Shown here one piece after another: positions 46,049 to 56,294 of a DNA stretch of 64,000 nucleotides. Origin of the DNA: Actinomyces sp. (GTDB lineage: Bacteria > Actinomycetota > Actinomycetes > Actinomycetales > Actinomycetaceae); assembly GCF_029851875.1 (NCBI RefSeq), contig NZ_JARKVC010000028.1, positions 1-64,000 on the forward strand. The letters run 5' to 3'. The position numbers and the translations under genes are program-made. The notes under the pieces are model-generated. The model was not told the origin of the DNA. It made no database searches and saw only the letters and a program-made list of their open reading frames with translations. How positions within the stretch are numbered: the first letter of the stretch is position 1; the number at the start of each line of letters is the position of its first letter.

Positions 46049-47176
46049 ATGGCAACCGTCACCTTTGACCACGCCACTCGTATCTACCCGGGCAACGACC
46101 GCCCCTCGGTGGACGAGCTCAACCTCGAGATCGCGGACGGCGAGTTCCTCGTCCTGGTCGGCCCCTCCGGCTGCGGTAAGTCGACCTCCCTGCGCATGCT
46201 CGCCGGTCTGGAGGACGTCAACTCCGGCCGCATCCTCATCGGCGACAAGGACGTGACCGACGTCCAGCCGAAGGACCGTGACATCGCCATGGTCTTCCAG
46301 AACTACGCCCTGTACCCGCACATGTCGGTCGCGGACAACATGGGCTTCGCGCTCAAGATCGCCGGTACCCCCAAGGCCGAGATCGAGCAGCGTGTCAAGG
46401 AGGCCGCCAAGATCCTGGGCCTGACCGAGTACCTGGACCGCAAGCCCAAGGCTCTGTCCGGTGGTCAGCGCCAGCGTGTGGCCATGGGGCGCGCCATCGT
46501 GCGTAAGCCCAAGGTCTTCCTCATGGACGAGCCGCTGTCCAACCTGGACGCCAAGCTCCGTGTCCAGACCCGCACCCAGATCGCCTCGCTGCAGCGCTCG
46601 CTCGGCGTCACCACGGTCTACGTCACCCACGACCAGACCGAGGCCCTGACCATGGGTGACCGCATCGCGGTCCTCAAGGACGGCGTCCTGCAGCAGGTCG
46701 GCACCCCGCGCGACATGTACGAGCACCCGGCCAACGAGTTCGTTGCCGGCTTCATCGGCTCCCCGGCCATGAACCTGGGCCGCTTCACCGTCCAGGGTGA
46801 CGTTGCCACCCTCGGTTCAGCCAAGATCAAGCTGTCCAAGGCCACCCTGGACGCCATGACCCCGGAGGACGGCGGCAAGATCGTCATCGGCTTCCGCCCC
46901 GAGTCCCTCGACGTCGTCTCCGAGACGGACGAGCACTCCATCCCGGTGCGCCTGTCCTTCGTCGAGGAGCTGGGTTCGGACGCCTACATCTACGGTGAGC
47001 TGGTCGGCGCCGAGAGCTCGGACGAGAAGCTGGGCTCCGGTGAGGACTCCAGCCAGGTGATCGTCCGCGTTCCTCCGCGCACCGCCCCGCAGCCGGGCGA
47101 CACGATCCACGTGCGCATCCGCCCCGGTCAGGAGCACATCTTCTCCGCCTCCACCGGCAAGCGCCTGCCTGCCTGA
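46049..47176 (+). CDS. Sugar ABC transporter ATPase, MsiK/UgpC family
   Basis: A 375-residue ATPase of the multiple-sugar importer class. Walker A GPSGCGKST (38-46), Q-loop in MVFQNYALYPHMSV, signature LSGGQRQRVAMGRA (136-149), Walker B VFLMDEPLSNLD, switch THDQTEAL, then a C-terminal OB/TOBE regulatory domain (VIGFRPESLDV). No permease or binding protein is adjacent, so it fits the shared MsiK type that energises several sugar importers, including those for maltodextrins. ATG 46049 has AAGGGA upstream. Confidence 0.93.
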   Translation: MATVTFDHATRIYPGNDRPSVDELNLEIADGEFLVLVGPSGCGKSTSLRMLAGLEDVNSGRILIGDKDVTDVQPKDRDIAMVFQNYALYPHMSVADNMGFALKIAGTPKAEIEQRVKEAAKILGLTEYLDRKPKALSGGQRQRVAMGRAIVRKPKVFLMDEPLSNLDAKLRVQTRTQIASLQRSLGVTTVYVTHDQTEALTMGDRIAVLKDGVLQQVGTPRDMYEHPANEFVAGFIGSPAMNLGRFTVQGDVATLGSAKIKLSKATLDAMTPEDGGKIVIGFRPESLDVVSETDEHSIPVRLSFVEELGSDAYIYGELVGAESSDEKLGSGEDSSQVIVRVPPRTAPQPGDTIHVRIRPGQEHIFSASTGKRLPA

Positions 47177-47205
47177 GCGAACCTGGGTCCGGCATGACCG
47201 GATGA

Positions 47206-47252
47206 CGACGGCGAGCCCTGCCCCTCCTCGTGAGGTGCAGGGCTCGCCGTCG
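47206..47252 (+). terminator. Terminator hairpin after the MsiK-like gene
   Basis: Perfect 16-base arms (47206..47221 and 47237..47252) with a 15-base loop, 30 bp after the stop. Its right arm overlaps the first bases of repeat copy 3. Confidence 0.75.
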
Positions 47253-47320
47253 CTTCAGGCCCGCAACAGTCAATCCCCACGCCCACCACAACCACACCGA
47301 CTGTCCACGACCTAAAGCAA
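47250..47320. repeat. 71-bp palindromic repeat, copy 3
   Basis: Left arm 47250..47271, 27-base centre, right arm 47299..47320. This copy is the most diverged, with seven mismatches between arms, mostly on the right side. The left arm is still almost identical to the other copies. It fuses to the preceding terminator. Confidence 0.75.
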
Positions 47321-47407
47321 CGCACGGTGGTGGCTGTCGAGATCTCGTCTCGCTGCGGATCGGCGCCGGGCTAGGCCGAGGACACCGAGTTCTGAGAGGA
47401 TGAGCCC

Positions 47408-48787
47408 ATGCCACAGTCCATGCAGATCACCGCAGCGACCATTGACCCCGCGCTGCTCGACCTGCCGTGGGAGATCCCGCTTGAGCAGTGGCCTACTGAT
47501 GTCCTGGCCGCCCTGCCCCGGGGCCTGTCCCGGCACATCGTGCGCTTCGTCCACCTCTCCGAGCGCGTCATCGCCGTCAAGGAGATCGGCGAGTCCGTCG
47601 CCTACCGCGAGTACGAGCTCCTGCGAGACCTCGTGCGCCTGGGCGCCCCCTGCGTGACGCCTACCGCTGTCATCACCGGCCGCAGCGACCTGGACGGCGA
47701 GCCGCTCAACTCTGTGCTCGTCACCGAGCACCTGTCCTACTCCCTGCCCTACCGCGCCCTGTTCAGCCAGTACATGAGGCCTGAGACCGCCACGCGCCTC
47801 ATCGACGCCCTGGCCGTGCTCCTGGTACGCCTGCACCTGCTGGGCTTCTACTGGGGAGACGTCTCTCTGTCCAACACCCTGTTCAGGCGTGACGCCGGCG
47901 CCTTTGCCGCCTACCTCGTGGACGCCGAGACCGGCGAGCTCTATCCCGAGGGCCTGACCGAGGGCAAGCGCCTGTACGACATCGACGTCGCACGCACCAA
48001 CATCATCGGCGAGCTCATGGACCTCCAGGCCGGCGCCCTCCTAGAGCCCAGCGTCGACACCATCGAGGTCGGCGATCGCATCGTCTCGCGCTACACCGAC
48101 CTGTGGCGGGTGCTCACCGCCAAGGAGACCTTCCCCATGAGCGAGCGCTGGCGCGTGCGTCAGCGCGTGGAACGCCTCAACGAACTCGGCTTCGACGTCG
48201 GCGAGCTGTCGATGAAGACGGAGGCGGACGGCTCGGGCGCACGCGTGGTCATCCAGCCCAAGGTGGTCGACGCCGGCCACTACCACCGCCAGGTCATGCG
48301 TCTGACCGGCCTGGACGTCCAGGAGCGCCAGGGCCAGCGCATGCTCAACGACCTGGAGGCCTACCGCACCTACACCGGGCGTGAGGACCAGCCGATCGAG
48401 CTGGTGGCGCACGCCTGGCTGGCCGAGGTCTTCGAGCCCACGATCGCCGCCGTCCCGCTGGAGCTGCGGCGCAAGATCGAGCCCGCCGAGATCTTCCACG
48501 AGGTCCTGGAGCACCGCTGGTACATGTCCGAGCAGCGCCAGACCGACGTCTCCACCGAGGAGGCCGTGGCGGACTACGTGGCGACGGTCCTGCCCCAGCA
48601 CTGGGACGAGGAGTCCTACCTCTCCCTGGGCGACACCCAGGAGATGGAGGCGATCTTCGCCGACGACGAGGAGGACCTCCCCGAGGACGACGCCGAGTTC
48701 GCCGCCCGCGACGAGGAGACCGCCAACCAGTACGCCCTCAACCCCATGGGCTTCACCGCGGGGATGAAGTTCAAGGGCGAGGAGTAG
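47408..48787 (+). CDS. DUF4032 kinase-like protein
   Basis: A 459-residue cytoplasmic protein. The N-terminal half resembles small-molecule kinases of the WaaP/Kdo-kinase fold: VIAVKEIGESVAYREYELL gives the Lys and Glu, LHLLGFYWGDVSLSNTLF the catalytic Asp and Asn, and YLVDAETGEL the metal-binding Asp. The second half (about 250-400) is the DUF4032 domain (HAWLAEVFEPTIAAVPLELR). The C-terminus is acidic. ATG 47408 has AGAGGA upstream. The substrate is unknown. It follows the sugar ATPase but is separated by a terminator. Confidence 0.83.
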   Translation: MPQSMQITAATIDPALLDLPWEIPLEQWPTDVLAALPRGLSRHIVRFVHLSERVIAVKEIGESVAYREYELLRDLVRLGAPCVTPTAVITGRSDLDGEPLNSVLVTEHLSYSLPYRALFSQYMRPETATRLIDALAVLLVRLHLLGFYWGDVSLSNTLFRRDAGAFAAYLVDAETGELYPEGLTEGKRLYDIDVARTNIIGELMDLQAGALLEPSVDTIEVGDRIVSRYTDLWRVLTAKETFPMSERWRVRQRVERLNELGFDVGELSMKTEADGSGARVVIQPKVVDAGHYHRQVMRLTGLDVQERQGQRMLNDLEAYRTYTGREDQPIELVAHAWLAEVFEPTIAAVPLELRRKIEPAEIFHEVLEHRWYMSEQRQTDVSTEEAVADYVATVLPQHWDEESYLSLGDTQEMEAIFADDEEDLPEDDAEFAARDEETANQYALNPMGFTAGMKFKGEE

Positions 48788-48805
48788 CAGGCGCGGTGGA
48801 CGGGC

Positions 48806-50047
48806 TCAGGCCCCCAGCTCCTCAGTTACGAGCGCCGTCTCCTCGTCAGCACGACGACGCAGCTCACGGTGGCGCGTCCACGAGGCCAGCGAGGTCTCCG
48901 CCACGGCGTCCACAAGCAGGAGGGCTCCTACCGCCACGAGGCCACCTGGCAGCTCGCCGGTGTGGTTGCGGCGCCGGACTGCGGCGCCGATGAGGGCTCC
49001 ACCGACGCCCGCCTGGAGCGCGGCACCGGCGCGGATGAGCCACGGCGTCTCCGTGACAGCCTGGACGTAGCGCTGCCAGTAGGCGGAGCCGGGAACCTCT
49101 GGGTCGCGCAGCATCATGCCAACTGAGCGGCTGACGGCGTTGGACAGCCCACGAGGCTCGTGGACGACGGCGCCCGGAACCTCGGCCGGGGCGAGACGGC
49201 CGGTGAGCACGTCCTCGATCCAGCCAGGCAGCCCCAGCGCCGCGATCATGGCAGCCAGTCCCTGCGCGCCGGGCTCAGCCAGAGCCTGAGCCGCCGCCTC
49301 GACATCGGCCCCCGGGACCGCCGCCGCGATCACCGAGGCGTCGGTGGAGTCTGTCAGCATCTCGTCAACCAGGGTCCGCAGAGCAGGACCGGGTTCCTCG
49401 ACGGAGCCCCACACGTAGCGCGAGGTCATCGACCAGGAGTAGACGGCGTCGTCCTCGCTCTCCCCGGTGGGGACGGCACGCACGGACAGGTCGCGCTCGT
49501 CCGACCTCAGGATGAGGGCTGGCAGGGACTCGTCATCCCACCCGAAGGCACCGAGCTCAGGACCCTGGCCGCTGTACATGACGATGCGGCGGTCGATCTC
49601 GGGAGCGGAGGCCACGGCCAGCGGGCGCTCCAGCAGCGTGGCCTGCAACGGGACCGTGTAGGCGCTCAGCGGCGAGACGACGACGGTGCGGCTCATGGCT
49701 GATCCTCCCGTGCTGATCTGGGGCAGCTCGACGTCCTGCGGCAGGGCGTCAAAAGAGGCCGGCCCGATGCTGGCGTCTGCGGCCAGCTCACGCGCGAGGT
49801 CCTCCGCCAGCTCAGAGACCTTGATCCCGGGCACCACCCCGCCACGGGAGGGCGGAGTCACGGCTACCCGCCCCTCGGCGTCAGACAGCAGGGTCAGGCT
49901 CAGCAGGTGGGAGGTCGAGGGGTACCACTCCACACGCGCCACGACACCGTGCTCCCGCAGGCGCTCCTCCACGTCCTGCGGCGTGACCTGCGGTGCGATG
50001 AGTACGCCCTCCGTGCGGTTCCAGCGCTGAGCCGTGTCCTGTGCCAT
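48806..50047 (-). CDS. Uncharacterised protein with C-terminal hydrophobic segments
   Basis: A 413-residue protein that I cannot assign. The N-terminal 110 residues (EERLREHGVVARVEWYPSTS) look like a compact alpha/beta domain. After a short linker comes a second domain with SRTVVVSPLSAYTVPLQATL and YSWSMTSRYVWGSVEEPG. Near the C-terminus two weak hydrophobic stretches (AGAALQAGVGGALIGAAV, GGLVAVGALLLVDAVAE) may insert in the membrane. ATG 50047 has AGGAGG at 7-base spacing. It converges on the DUF4032 gene with 18 bp between stops. Confidence 0.75.
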   Translation of the reverse strand: MAQDTAQRWNRTEGVLIAPQVTPQDVEERLREHGVVARVEWYPSTSHLLSLTLLSDAEGRVAVTPPSRGGVVPGIKVSELAEDLARELAADASIGPASFDALPQDVELPQISTGGSAMSRTVVVSPLSAYTVPLQATLLERPLAVASAPEIDRRIVMYSGQGPELGAFGWDDESLPALILRSDERDLSVRAVPTGESEDDAVYSWSMTSRYVWGSVEEPGPALRTLVDEMLTDSTDASVIAAAVPGADVEAAAQALAEPGAQGLAAMIAALGLPGWIEDVLTGRLAPAEVPGAVVHEPRGLSNAVSRSVGMMLRDPEVPGSAYWQRYVQAVTETPWLIRAGAALQAGVGGALIGAAVRRRNHTGELPGGLVAVGALLLVDAVAETSLASWTRHRELRRRADEETALVTEELGA

Positions 50048-50179
50048 GAGGTGGCCTCCTGTCGGTGGCGGTGCGACCAGCCTTGTGGGCCGGCGCGTCA
50101 ACAAGCCCCATTGTGTCAGTATCGAGGCGCGGCCGGGAGCCCACGGCGCAGCCTGGGACGCTCGGGCGCTGTGACCGCG

Positions 50180-51172
50180 TCAGGCCCGTGCCGCCGCGCG
50201 ACGCAGCCGATCGACCTCGTAGAGGCTGATTCCGGTGGCGACGGCGGCGTTGAGGGACTCCACGGCGTGGGAGATCGGGATCGAGGCGATGACGTCGCAG
50301 GTCTCGCGCACGAGCCGGGACAGGCCGGTTCCCTCGGCGCCGGTGACCAGCACGAGGGGAGAGTCCGCGAGGCTGAGGTCCTCCATAAGGGTCTCGCCCC
50401 CGCCGTCGAGCCCGACGACGAAGCATCCTTCCTTCTTCAGCGTCTCCAGGGTGCGCCCGAGGTTGGTCTCCCGCGCCACCGGCACGCGGGCGGCGGCCCC
50501 CGCCGAGACCTTCCAGACGGTGGCGTTGACACCCACCGAGCGCCGTTCGGGGATGATGACGCCGTCGCCGCCGAAGGCGCCGGCCGAGCGCAGCACGGCA
50601 CCGAGGTTGTGCGGGTCCGTGACCTGATCCAGCGCCACCAGCAGCGGCGTGTGCCCCACCGCCCGGGCGCGGTCCAGCAGGTCCAGGGCGCTGGTGTACT
50701 CGTAGGCCGGCACCTCGATGGCCACCCCCTGGTGGACGGCGCCGTCAGTCAGGGCCTCCAGGTCCAGCTTCGTGGTCTCCAGGACCGGGCATCCGATGAG
50801 AGTCGCGCGACGCACCACGGCGCCCAGGCGATCATCCGACTCAGCCGACACCGCCATGAAGACACGGCTGATCGGGACCCCGGCCCGCGCGGCCTCCGCC
50901 ACGGCGTTGCGCCCGCACACGATCTCGTAGCCCTCGGGCACCTCAAAGCGCCGGCGGATCTTCTCCAGCTGCCTGGCGCGGGTGGGCTGGGCCGCGCGAG
51001 CCTCGGCCCTGGCCTTGGCGCGAGCCTTGGGGTGGCCGACGCGGTCCTCAGCCTTGGGCGTGGGGCCGCGCCCCTCCAGGCCCCGGCGGCGGTTGCCCCC
51101 CGAGCCCTTGGTCGGTCCCTTCTTGGACCCGGGGCGGCGCCGGGCTCCAGGGTAGTGCTCGTTTCCAGGCAT
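50180..51172 (-). CDS. rlmB: 23S rRNA 2'-O-methyltransferase, TrmH/SpoU family (RlmB-like)
   Basis: A 330-residue enzyme. A basic, disordered N-terminal extension (about 70 residues) is followed by the SpoU substrate-binding domain (IVCGRNAVAEAARAGVPIS) and the knotted SPOUT domain with motif 1 NLGAVLRSAGAFG, motif 2 LVTGAEGTGLS and motif 3 IPISHAVESLNAAVATGI. RlmB methylates G2251 of 23S rRNA. It follows cysS and ispF on the same strand, a common actinobacterial operon order. Confidence 0.9.
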   Translation of the reverse strand: MPGNEHYPGARRRPGSKKGPTKGSGGNRRRGLEGRGPTPKAEDRVGHPKARAKARAEARAAQPTRARQLEKIRRRFEVPEGYEIVCGRNAVAEAARAGVPISRVFMAVSAESDDRLGAVVRRATLIGCPVLETTKLDLEALTDGAVHQGVAIEVPAYEYTSALDLLDRARAVGHTPLLVALDQVTDPHNLGAVLRSAGAFGGDGVIIPERRSVGVNATVWKVSAGAAARVPVARETNLGRTLETLKKEGCFVVGLDGGGETLMEDLSLADSPLVLVTGAEGTGLSRLVRETCDVIASIPISHAVESLNAAVATGISLYEVDRLRRAAARA

Positions 51173-51270
51173 GGTCTCGGTCCTCTCTGTGCCGGTCGGC
51201 TCGCCGGCTGAAGCGGTGATGCTACGGGACGACGGCGCCCCGCGGCCAGGGCGGTCAGTGGCTGGTGGAA

Positions 51271-52761
51271 CTAGGCCAGGTGCCAGCGGGCGCCCTCAGC
51301 CCCGTCCTCGACGACGACGCCGGCTGCCGCGAGCTGATCGCGCAGGGCGTCGGCCCGTGCCCAGTCCTTGGCCGCGCGGGCCGCAGCACGGTCCTCGATG
51401 AGGGCGGTCACGAGGTGGCCGAGCGCGGAGACCGCGGCGTCCGGCCCTCCGGCGGCACCCGCGCCCAGCACCCGCGAGCGCCAGGGCTCGGCCAGCGGGT
51501 CCAGTCCCATGACGTCGAGCTGGGCGCGCAGGTCCAGCGCCGCCTCCCGCACCTCGGTCGTGTCCACGGCGCAGGCCGCGAGCGCGGTGTTGAGGCGCTT
51601 GAGGGTCGCGTGGACCACCGCCATAGCACCGGCGAGGTTGAGGTCGTCATCCATGGCGGCGACGTACTCGGCCGGCAGCGCACGCTCGCGCAGCTGCTCA
51701 CCGGGGGCGTCGACGTCCTCGCTCACCTCTCCGGCGCGGGTCACGGCCCCGGACAGACGCTCCCACAGGGCGGCGGCGGAGTCGAGAGTCTCTTCAGAGA
51801 ACTCGACCGTAGAACGGTAGTGGACCGTACCCAGCGCCAGGCGCAGGACGACAGGGTCATAGGACCTGAACAGCTCGGCCACCACCAGGGAGTTGCCCAG
51901 CGACTTGCTCATCTTCTCGCCCTTGACCGTGACCCAGGCGTTGTGGACCCAGTGGCGGGCGAAGCCCCAGCCGGCGCCGTGGGACTGGGCCTGCTCGTTC
52001 TCGTGGTGGGGGAAGCGCAGGTCGATGCCGCCGCCGTGGATGTCAAAGGACTCCCCCAGGTAGCGCCGGCTCATGGCCGAGCACTCCAGGTGCCATCCGG
52101 GTCTCCCCCTGCCCCAGGGGGTGTCCCAGGCAGCGTCAGCGGGCTCGCTTGGCTTGACCTTCTTCCACAAGGCGAAGTCGCGCGGGTCGCGCTTGTCCGC
52201 CTCGACGTCCTCGTCCAGCTGGGACTCGTCCTCGGTGGTGGCCAGGTCGTCCACGCGCTGGTTGGTCAGTGACCCGTAGTCCGGCAGGGAACGCACGTCG
52301 AAGTAGACGTTGCCAGCCTCGCCCACGTAGGCGTGCCCGGCGTCGAGCAGACGCTGGATGAGGTCGATCATCTGGGGCACGTGGCCGGTGGCTCGTGGCT
52401 CGTAGGTGGGAGGGGTGACCCCCAGGGCCCGGTAGGCGGCGTCGAACTCGCGCTCAAAGCGCTGGGCCCAGGCCCACCAGGGCACAGGCGGAGTGGCGGC
52501 GGCGGACTTGGCCAGGATCTTGTCGTCAATATCCGTGACGTTGCGGACCAGCAGGACACGCTGCCCGCAGCGCTCCAGCCAACGACGCAGGACGTCGAAG
52601 GCGATGCCCGAGCGCATGTGACCAATGTGCGGTGAGCCCTGAACCGTGGCACCACACAGGTAGATCGCCACCGTGCCAGGCGTGACGGTGGGCGCCAGGG
52701 GGAGGACGGCGCGCGCCGCGGAGTCGTACAGGCGCAGGGCAGGAGCGGTGTGGGTAGTCAC
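51271..52761 (-). CDS. cysS: Cysteinyl-tRNA synthetase
   Basis: A 496-residue class I synthetase that charges tRNA-Cys. Zinc ligands are Cys36, Cys227 and the HHENE cluster (252-256). The HIGH motif is at 45-48 ([10 protein letters not shown]) and KMSKS at 283-287. A helical anticodon-binding C-terminus completes it. Full length. It lies between ispF (upstream) and rlmB (downstream) on one strand. Confidence 0.96.
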   Translation of the reverse strand: MTTHTAPALRLYDSAARAVLPLAPTVTPGTVAIYLCGATVQGSPHIGHMRSGIAFDVLRRWLERCGQRVLLVRNVTDIDDKILAKSAAATPPVPWWAWAQRFEREFDAAYRALGVTPPTYEPRATGHVPQMIDLIQRLLDAGHAYVGEAGNVYFDVRSLPDYGSLTNQRVDDLATTEDESQLDEDVEADKRDPRDFALWKKVKPSEPADAAWDTPWGRGRPGWHLECSAMSRRYLGESFDIHGGGIDLRFPHHENEQAQSHGAGWGFARHWVHNAWVTVKGEKMSKSLGNSLVVAELFRSYDPVVLRLALGTVHYRSTVEFSEETLDSAAALWERLSGAVTRAGEVSEDVDAPGEQLRERALPAEYVAAMDDDLNLAGAMAVVHATLKRLNTALAACAVDTTEVREAALDLRAQLDVMGLDPLAEPWRSRVLGAGAAGGPDAAVSALGHLVTALIEDRAAARAAKDWARADALRDQLAAAGVVVEDGAEGARWHLA

Positions 52762-52787
52762 CGCACCAGGGTATCGGTCCGGGCAAG

Positions 52788-52832
52788 TCAGGGCCGGCCG
52801 GGCCCACCAGGCGGCCTCGCCTCCGGCCCTGA
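52788..52832 (-). other. Inverted repeat between ispF and cysS
   Basis: 10-base arms TCAGGGCCGG and CCGGCCCTGA around a 25-base centre in the 90-bp gap between ispF and cysS. It could be an attenuator or partial terminator within the operon. Confidence 0.4.
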
Positions 52833-52851
52833 CCTGTGAGGTGGCAGGGGC

Positions 52852-53364
52852 CTAGGCGCTGGGAGCTGCCGCCGGGTAGACCAGGGCCGAGGCGATGGCG
52901 AGCAGTCCCTCCTCACGACCCAGGAAGCCCAGGTGGTCGGTGGTGGTGGCGCTGAAGGAGACCGGCGCGCCGGCGGCCCGGCTCAGGGCCTGGCTGGCCT
53001 CGTGCCTCCTGCCTGCTACACGGGGGCGCGCCCCCACCAGCTGGACGGCGACGTTGCCGATCTCGAAGCCGGCCTCACGCACGCGCCGAGCAGCCTCGGC
53101 CAGCAGCGTCGCACCCGCAGCCCCCTTCCACTGTGGCTGCGCGGTACCGAAGTTGGAGCCGAGGTCACCCAGCCCCGCCGCCGAGAGGAGGGCGTCGCAG
53201 CAGGCGTGGGCGACGACGTCGCCGTCGGAGTGCCCCTCCAGACCAGTCTCGCCGGGCCAGGACAGGCAGGCCAGGTGCATCGGGGTGCCGGAGTCGGCCG
53301 CGGCGAAGGCGTGGACATCGGTGCCGATCCCGGTGCGTGGCAGGAGGGATGGTGCGTGCGTCAT
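52852..53364 (-). CDS. ispF: 2-C-methyl-D-erythritol 2,4-cyclodiphosphate synthase
   Basis: A 170-residue enzyme of the MEP isoprenoid pathway, active as a trimer. Metal ligands are Asp16 and His18 (GIGTDVHAF) and His53 ([17 protein letters not shown]). The CDP-binding end is [15 protein letters not shown]. ispD is not adjacent. ATG 53364. It is divergent from the RlmC-type gene with a 34-bp gap, so their promoters overlap. Confidence 0.95.
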   Translation of the reverse strand: MTHAPSLLPRTGIGTDVHAFAAADSGTPMHLACLSWPGETGLEGHSDGDVVAHACCDALLSAAGLGDLGSNFGTAQPQWKGAAGATLLAEAARRVREAGFEIGNVAVQLVGARPRVAGRRHEASQALSRAAGAPVSFSATTTDHLGFLGREEGLLAIASALVYPAAAPSA

Positions 53365-53398
53365 GGGCCTAGTGTGCCCGAGGCAGCACAATGACCCT

Positions 53399-54631
53399 AT
53401 GACCGCGACCGGACCGAGCGCCGCCTTCTGCCAGCTGCACCGTGCGGGCACCTGCCACTCGTGCCCGCACCAGGACCTGCCCCTGGCCGAGCAGCTGGCG
53501 CTCAAGCAGGCCCGCGTGGCCGCGCTGCTGGCCGACGGCGCCGCCCCGCTCAGCCCGCAGGTCTGGCAGGAGCCGGTGGCCAGTGCTCCGTCGCGATTCC
53601 GCAACAAGGCCAAGATGGTGGTCTCCGGCACCGCCCAGGCTCCGCTTCTCGGCATCCTGGGGCCGCAGGGCCGCGGCCTCGACCTGCGCTGCTGCCCGCT
53701 CCACGTCGAGGCGATCGAGCAGGCGCTGCCGGTGCTCGCGCGCACCATCACCCGCCTGGGCCTGGTGCCCTATGACGTCGCCGCGCGCCGCGGCGAGCTC
53801 AAGCACCTGCTGGTCACCGCCTCCCCCGACGGCGACCTCATGGTGCGCTGGGTGCTGCGCTCGCTGCGGCACCTGGAGGTGCTGCGAGCGGCGCTGCCCC
53901 GGCTGCGGGAGGAGCTGGGGACCCTGGCGGTCATGAGCGTCAACCTCCAGCCCGTGCACCAGGCGATCATCGAGGGCACGGAAGAGACTGTCCTGACCGA
54001 GGAGGCCGGCGGTGACCGCCTCCTCATGCGGCTGGAGCTGCCTGAGGTGGTCGGACCTGGCGGGGGCCGCCGGGAGCTGCCGCTCGTGCTGCCCACACGA
54101 TCCTTCTTCCAGACCAACACCGCAGTGGCCCAGCAGCTGTACGCCACTGCCGCACGCTGGGCTGGGGACCTGGTGACCAGCGGTCGGCCGGCCCAGGTGT
54201 GGGACCTGTTCTGCGGCGTCGGCGGCTTCGCCCTGGCCCTGGCCTCTCCCGGCCGCCAGGTGCTGGGCGTGGAGGTCTCCTCCCCCGCGATCGACGGTGC
54301 CCGCGAGGCGGCCCGGCTGATGGGGCTCAGCACGCAGGAGGCACGCTTTGAGGCCGGCGACGCTCGGGTGCTGGACCCTGGGGCCGAGGCGGTCCCGGAC
54401 CTGCTGGTGGTCAACCCGCCTCGGCGGGGGATCGGGGAGGAGCTCGCCGCGCGGATCGAGGCCGCAGGGGTGGAGCGGGTCCTGTACTCCTCGTGCAACC
54501 CGGTGTCCCTGGCCCGCGACCTGGAGGCGATGAGCTCCTACACCACCGTGCGCGCCCGGCTGTTCGACATGTTCCCGCACACCGACCACGCCGAGGTCCT
54601 CGTCGAGCTGCGCCGCTCCCCCACGCCCTAG
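53399..54631 (+). CDS. RNA m5U methyltransferase, RlmC/RlmD (RumB) type
   Basis: A 410-residue SAM-dependent enzyme that makes 5-methyluridine in 23S rRNA. The N-terminal Cys cluster ([15 protein letters not shown]) fits the Fe-S site of the RumB/RlmC group. Motifs that follow are [18 protein letters not shown] site [26 protein letters not shown] and the nucleophile loop [17 protein letters not shown] 53399 is where family sequence begins. The stop codon overlaps the stop of the convergent PAS gene. Confidence 0.9.
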   Translation: MTATGPSAAFCQLHRAGTCHSCPHQDLPLAEQLALKQARVAALLADGAAPLSPQVWQEPVASAPSRFRNKAKMVVSGTAQAPLLGILGPQGRGLDLRCCPLHVEAIEQALPVLARTITRLGLVPYDVAARRGELKHLLVTASPDGDLMVRWVLRSLRHLEVLRAALPRLREELGTLAVMSVNLQPVHQAIIEGTEETVLTEEAGGDRLLMRLELPEVVGPGGGRRELPLVLPTRSFFQTNTAVAQQLYATAARWAGDLVTSGRPAQVWDLFCGVGGFALALASPGRQVLGVEVSSPAIDGAREAARLMGLSTQEARFEAGDARVLDPGAEAVPDLLVVNPPRRGIGEELAARIEAAGVERVLYSSCNPVSLARDLEAMSSYTTVRARLFDMFPHTDHAEVLVELRRSPTP

Positions 54632-56052
54632 CCGGACGCCTCCTCAGCCGGAGAGCCGAGCACCGGCGCCACGGACGCGTCCAGCTCAGCCAGGGCGTTG
54701 CGCACCTCCTCCAGGCAGGAGTCGATCGTCTCGCTCAGGTCCGGTACCTCCAGGTCCCGCACCGCACCGGCCAGGTCCGCCAGGTCCCGAGCCTCCGGGA
54801 AGCCGTCACGGACCAGGGAGCGTGCCTGTCGCACCGAGGTCTCGTGAGCCGCCCCCGCGTCCGAGGCGGCACCCAGCAGGTCGATGAGCGGACGGTGGGT
54901 GTCCGTCAGCGCGCGGGCGACGACGTCGAGCTCACCCCCCACGAGCTCAGCCCGCGCCCGGTACAGGGACAGGCGCTGGGCCAGGGAGGCGGCTCCCTCG
55001 TGCAGGGCCTGGGTCAGCTCGTGCAGGGAGCCGACGGCGTCGTTGGCGTCCACCTCGTCCTCGCCGTCGAGGAGCTGGAGGGCGAAGAAGCCGGCTGCCA
55101 GGTTGTGCAGACGCGCCAGCGCGATCGCGAAGCGCACGGAGTCCGTGTCCCGTCCCAGCTCCTCGACCTGTCCGGCCAGGGGCCGCAGCTGCTCACAGCA
55201 CTCCAGGACCAGGGCATCGACCTCCTGGTAGCGCTCGCGCACCTCGTCCGCCTCCTGGCCCGCGCCCAGGCGGTCGACGTCGTCCGCCGCCTGTCGCAGG
55301 TCCTCGCGCAGCTGGCCCAGGCGCGTGGACAGGCCACCGATCTCCTTCGCCCGGCGCCCCAGGAGCGTGACCAGGCGGGCGCACTCGTCCAGCAGGTCCA
55401 CCAGGGAGACGGTCGCAGACTCGATGGCGTTCATCTGCGTCAGGACCGTGGCCACCGCGCCCTCGGCGTCCGGGCGCTCAGGAACGCCGACGCCGCTGGC
55501 CACCAGCGCAGCGACCTCGGCGGTGAGGGTCTGACGGGTGAACTCAAGGGCGTCGGCGTACCCCAGCCCCTCCAGCTCAGCCAGCAGCGCGGCCTCCCCC
55601 GCCGCAGCGACCTCACGGGCTGGGGAACCGGCCTGGGCGGAGGCCTGCTCGACCTCCAGCACCCTGGCGTAGGCGGCCTCGACCTTGTCCCGCAGCCCGG
55701 TGAGCATGGGCAGGGTGCGCACGGACAGGTAGCCGTCCCCGGAGGGGACGATGGTGGCGAAGACGCGGTAGCAGCTGCCGTCCGAGGCCTTGTTCGTGAT
55801 GTAGGCGCTCGCCGCCTTGCCGTCCTGGATCGCGTTCCACACCGAGCGGAAGACGCCGGCAGGCATGACCTCGTGGCGCACGACGTTGTGCGGCTTGCCC
55901 ACCAGGGCGCCACGGGGGTAGCCCGCCAGACGCATGAAGATGGAGTTGGCCCGGCGGATGCGACCGGCAGCGTCGGTGGTGGAGAAGAAGAGATCCTCGG
56001 CAGCGTAGGTGCGCTCGGTTCCTGCGGGTTGCAGGGCAGCAGTCTCAGTCAT
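54628..56052 (-). CDS. PAS-domain protein with long helical C-terminus
   Basis: A 474-residue soluble protein. Residues 18-120 form an Aer-type PAS domain (DLFFSTTDAAGRIRRANSIF, GKPHNVVRHEVMPAGVFRS), which often binds FAD or haem in redox sensing. The remaining 350 residues are almost entirely alpha-helical with repeated Leu/Ala/Asp heptads. I see no transmembrane helix, no HAMP and no canonical MCP hairpin motif, and no che genes nearby, so classical chemotaxis is doubtful. ATG 56052 has GGAAGG at 6-base spacing. Confidence 0.75.
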   Translation of the reverse strand: MTETAALQPAGTERTYAAEDLFFSTTDAAGRIRRANSIFMRLAGYPRGALVGKPHNVVRHEVMPAGVFRSVWNAIQDGKAASAYITNKASDGSCYRVFATIVPSGDGYLSVRTLPMLTGLRDKVEAAYARVLEVEQASAQAGSPAREVAAAGEAALLAELEGLGYADALEFTRQTLTAEVAALVASGVGVPERPDAEGAVATVLTQMNAIESATVSLVDLLDECARLVTLLGRRAKEIGGLSTRLGQLREDLRQAADDVDRLGAGQEADEVRERYQEVDALVLECCEQLRPLAGQVEELGRDTDSVRFAIALARLHNLAAGFFALQLLDGEDEVDANDAVGSLHELTQALHEGAASLAQRLSLYRARAELVGGELDVVARALTDTHRPLIDLLGAASDAGAAHETSVRQARSLVRDGFPEARDLADLAGAVRDLEVPDLSETIDSCLEEVRNALAELDASVAPVLGSPAEEASG

Positions 56053-56294
56053 CGCGAGCCTTCCGGTAGCAAGGGTTGGATCGTCCCGTGAGCGCCTGGA
56101 GCCAGGCGGCGGCGTGCCGCCGGCTCCCGCAGCGACAAGACCCTGCGAGCACCCTAGGACGTTGGGCCTGTGGCCGAGGTTACTCGTACTTGCCCCGGTG
56201 CGCCGAGAATTGGCGAAGCAGAGGCTAGGCTCGTCCTGCACCCAGACCGATGACACGTACCTGCCCCAGGGACGCAGGAGGAGAGGAAGAGGCC

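Noticed and set aside
53369-54589. 406-codon open frame on the minus strand
   Set aside because: It is antisense to the RlmC-type methyltransferase, which has a complete motif set.
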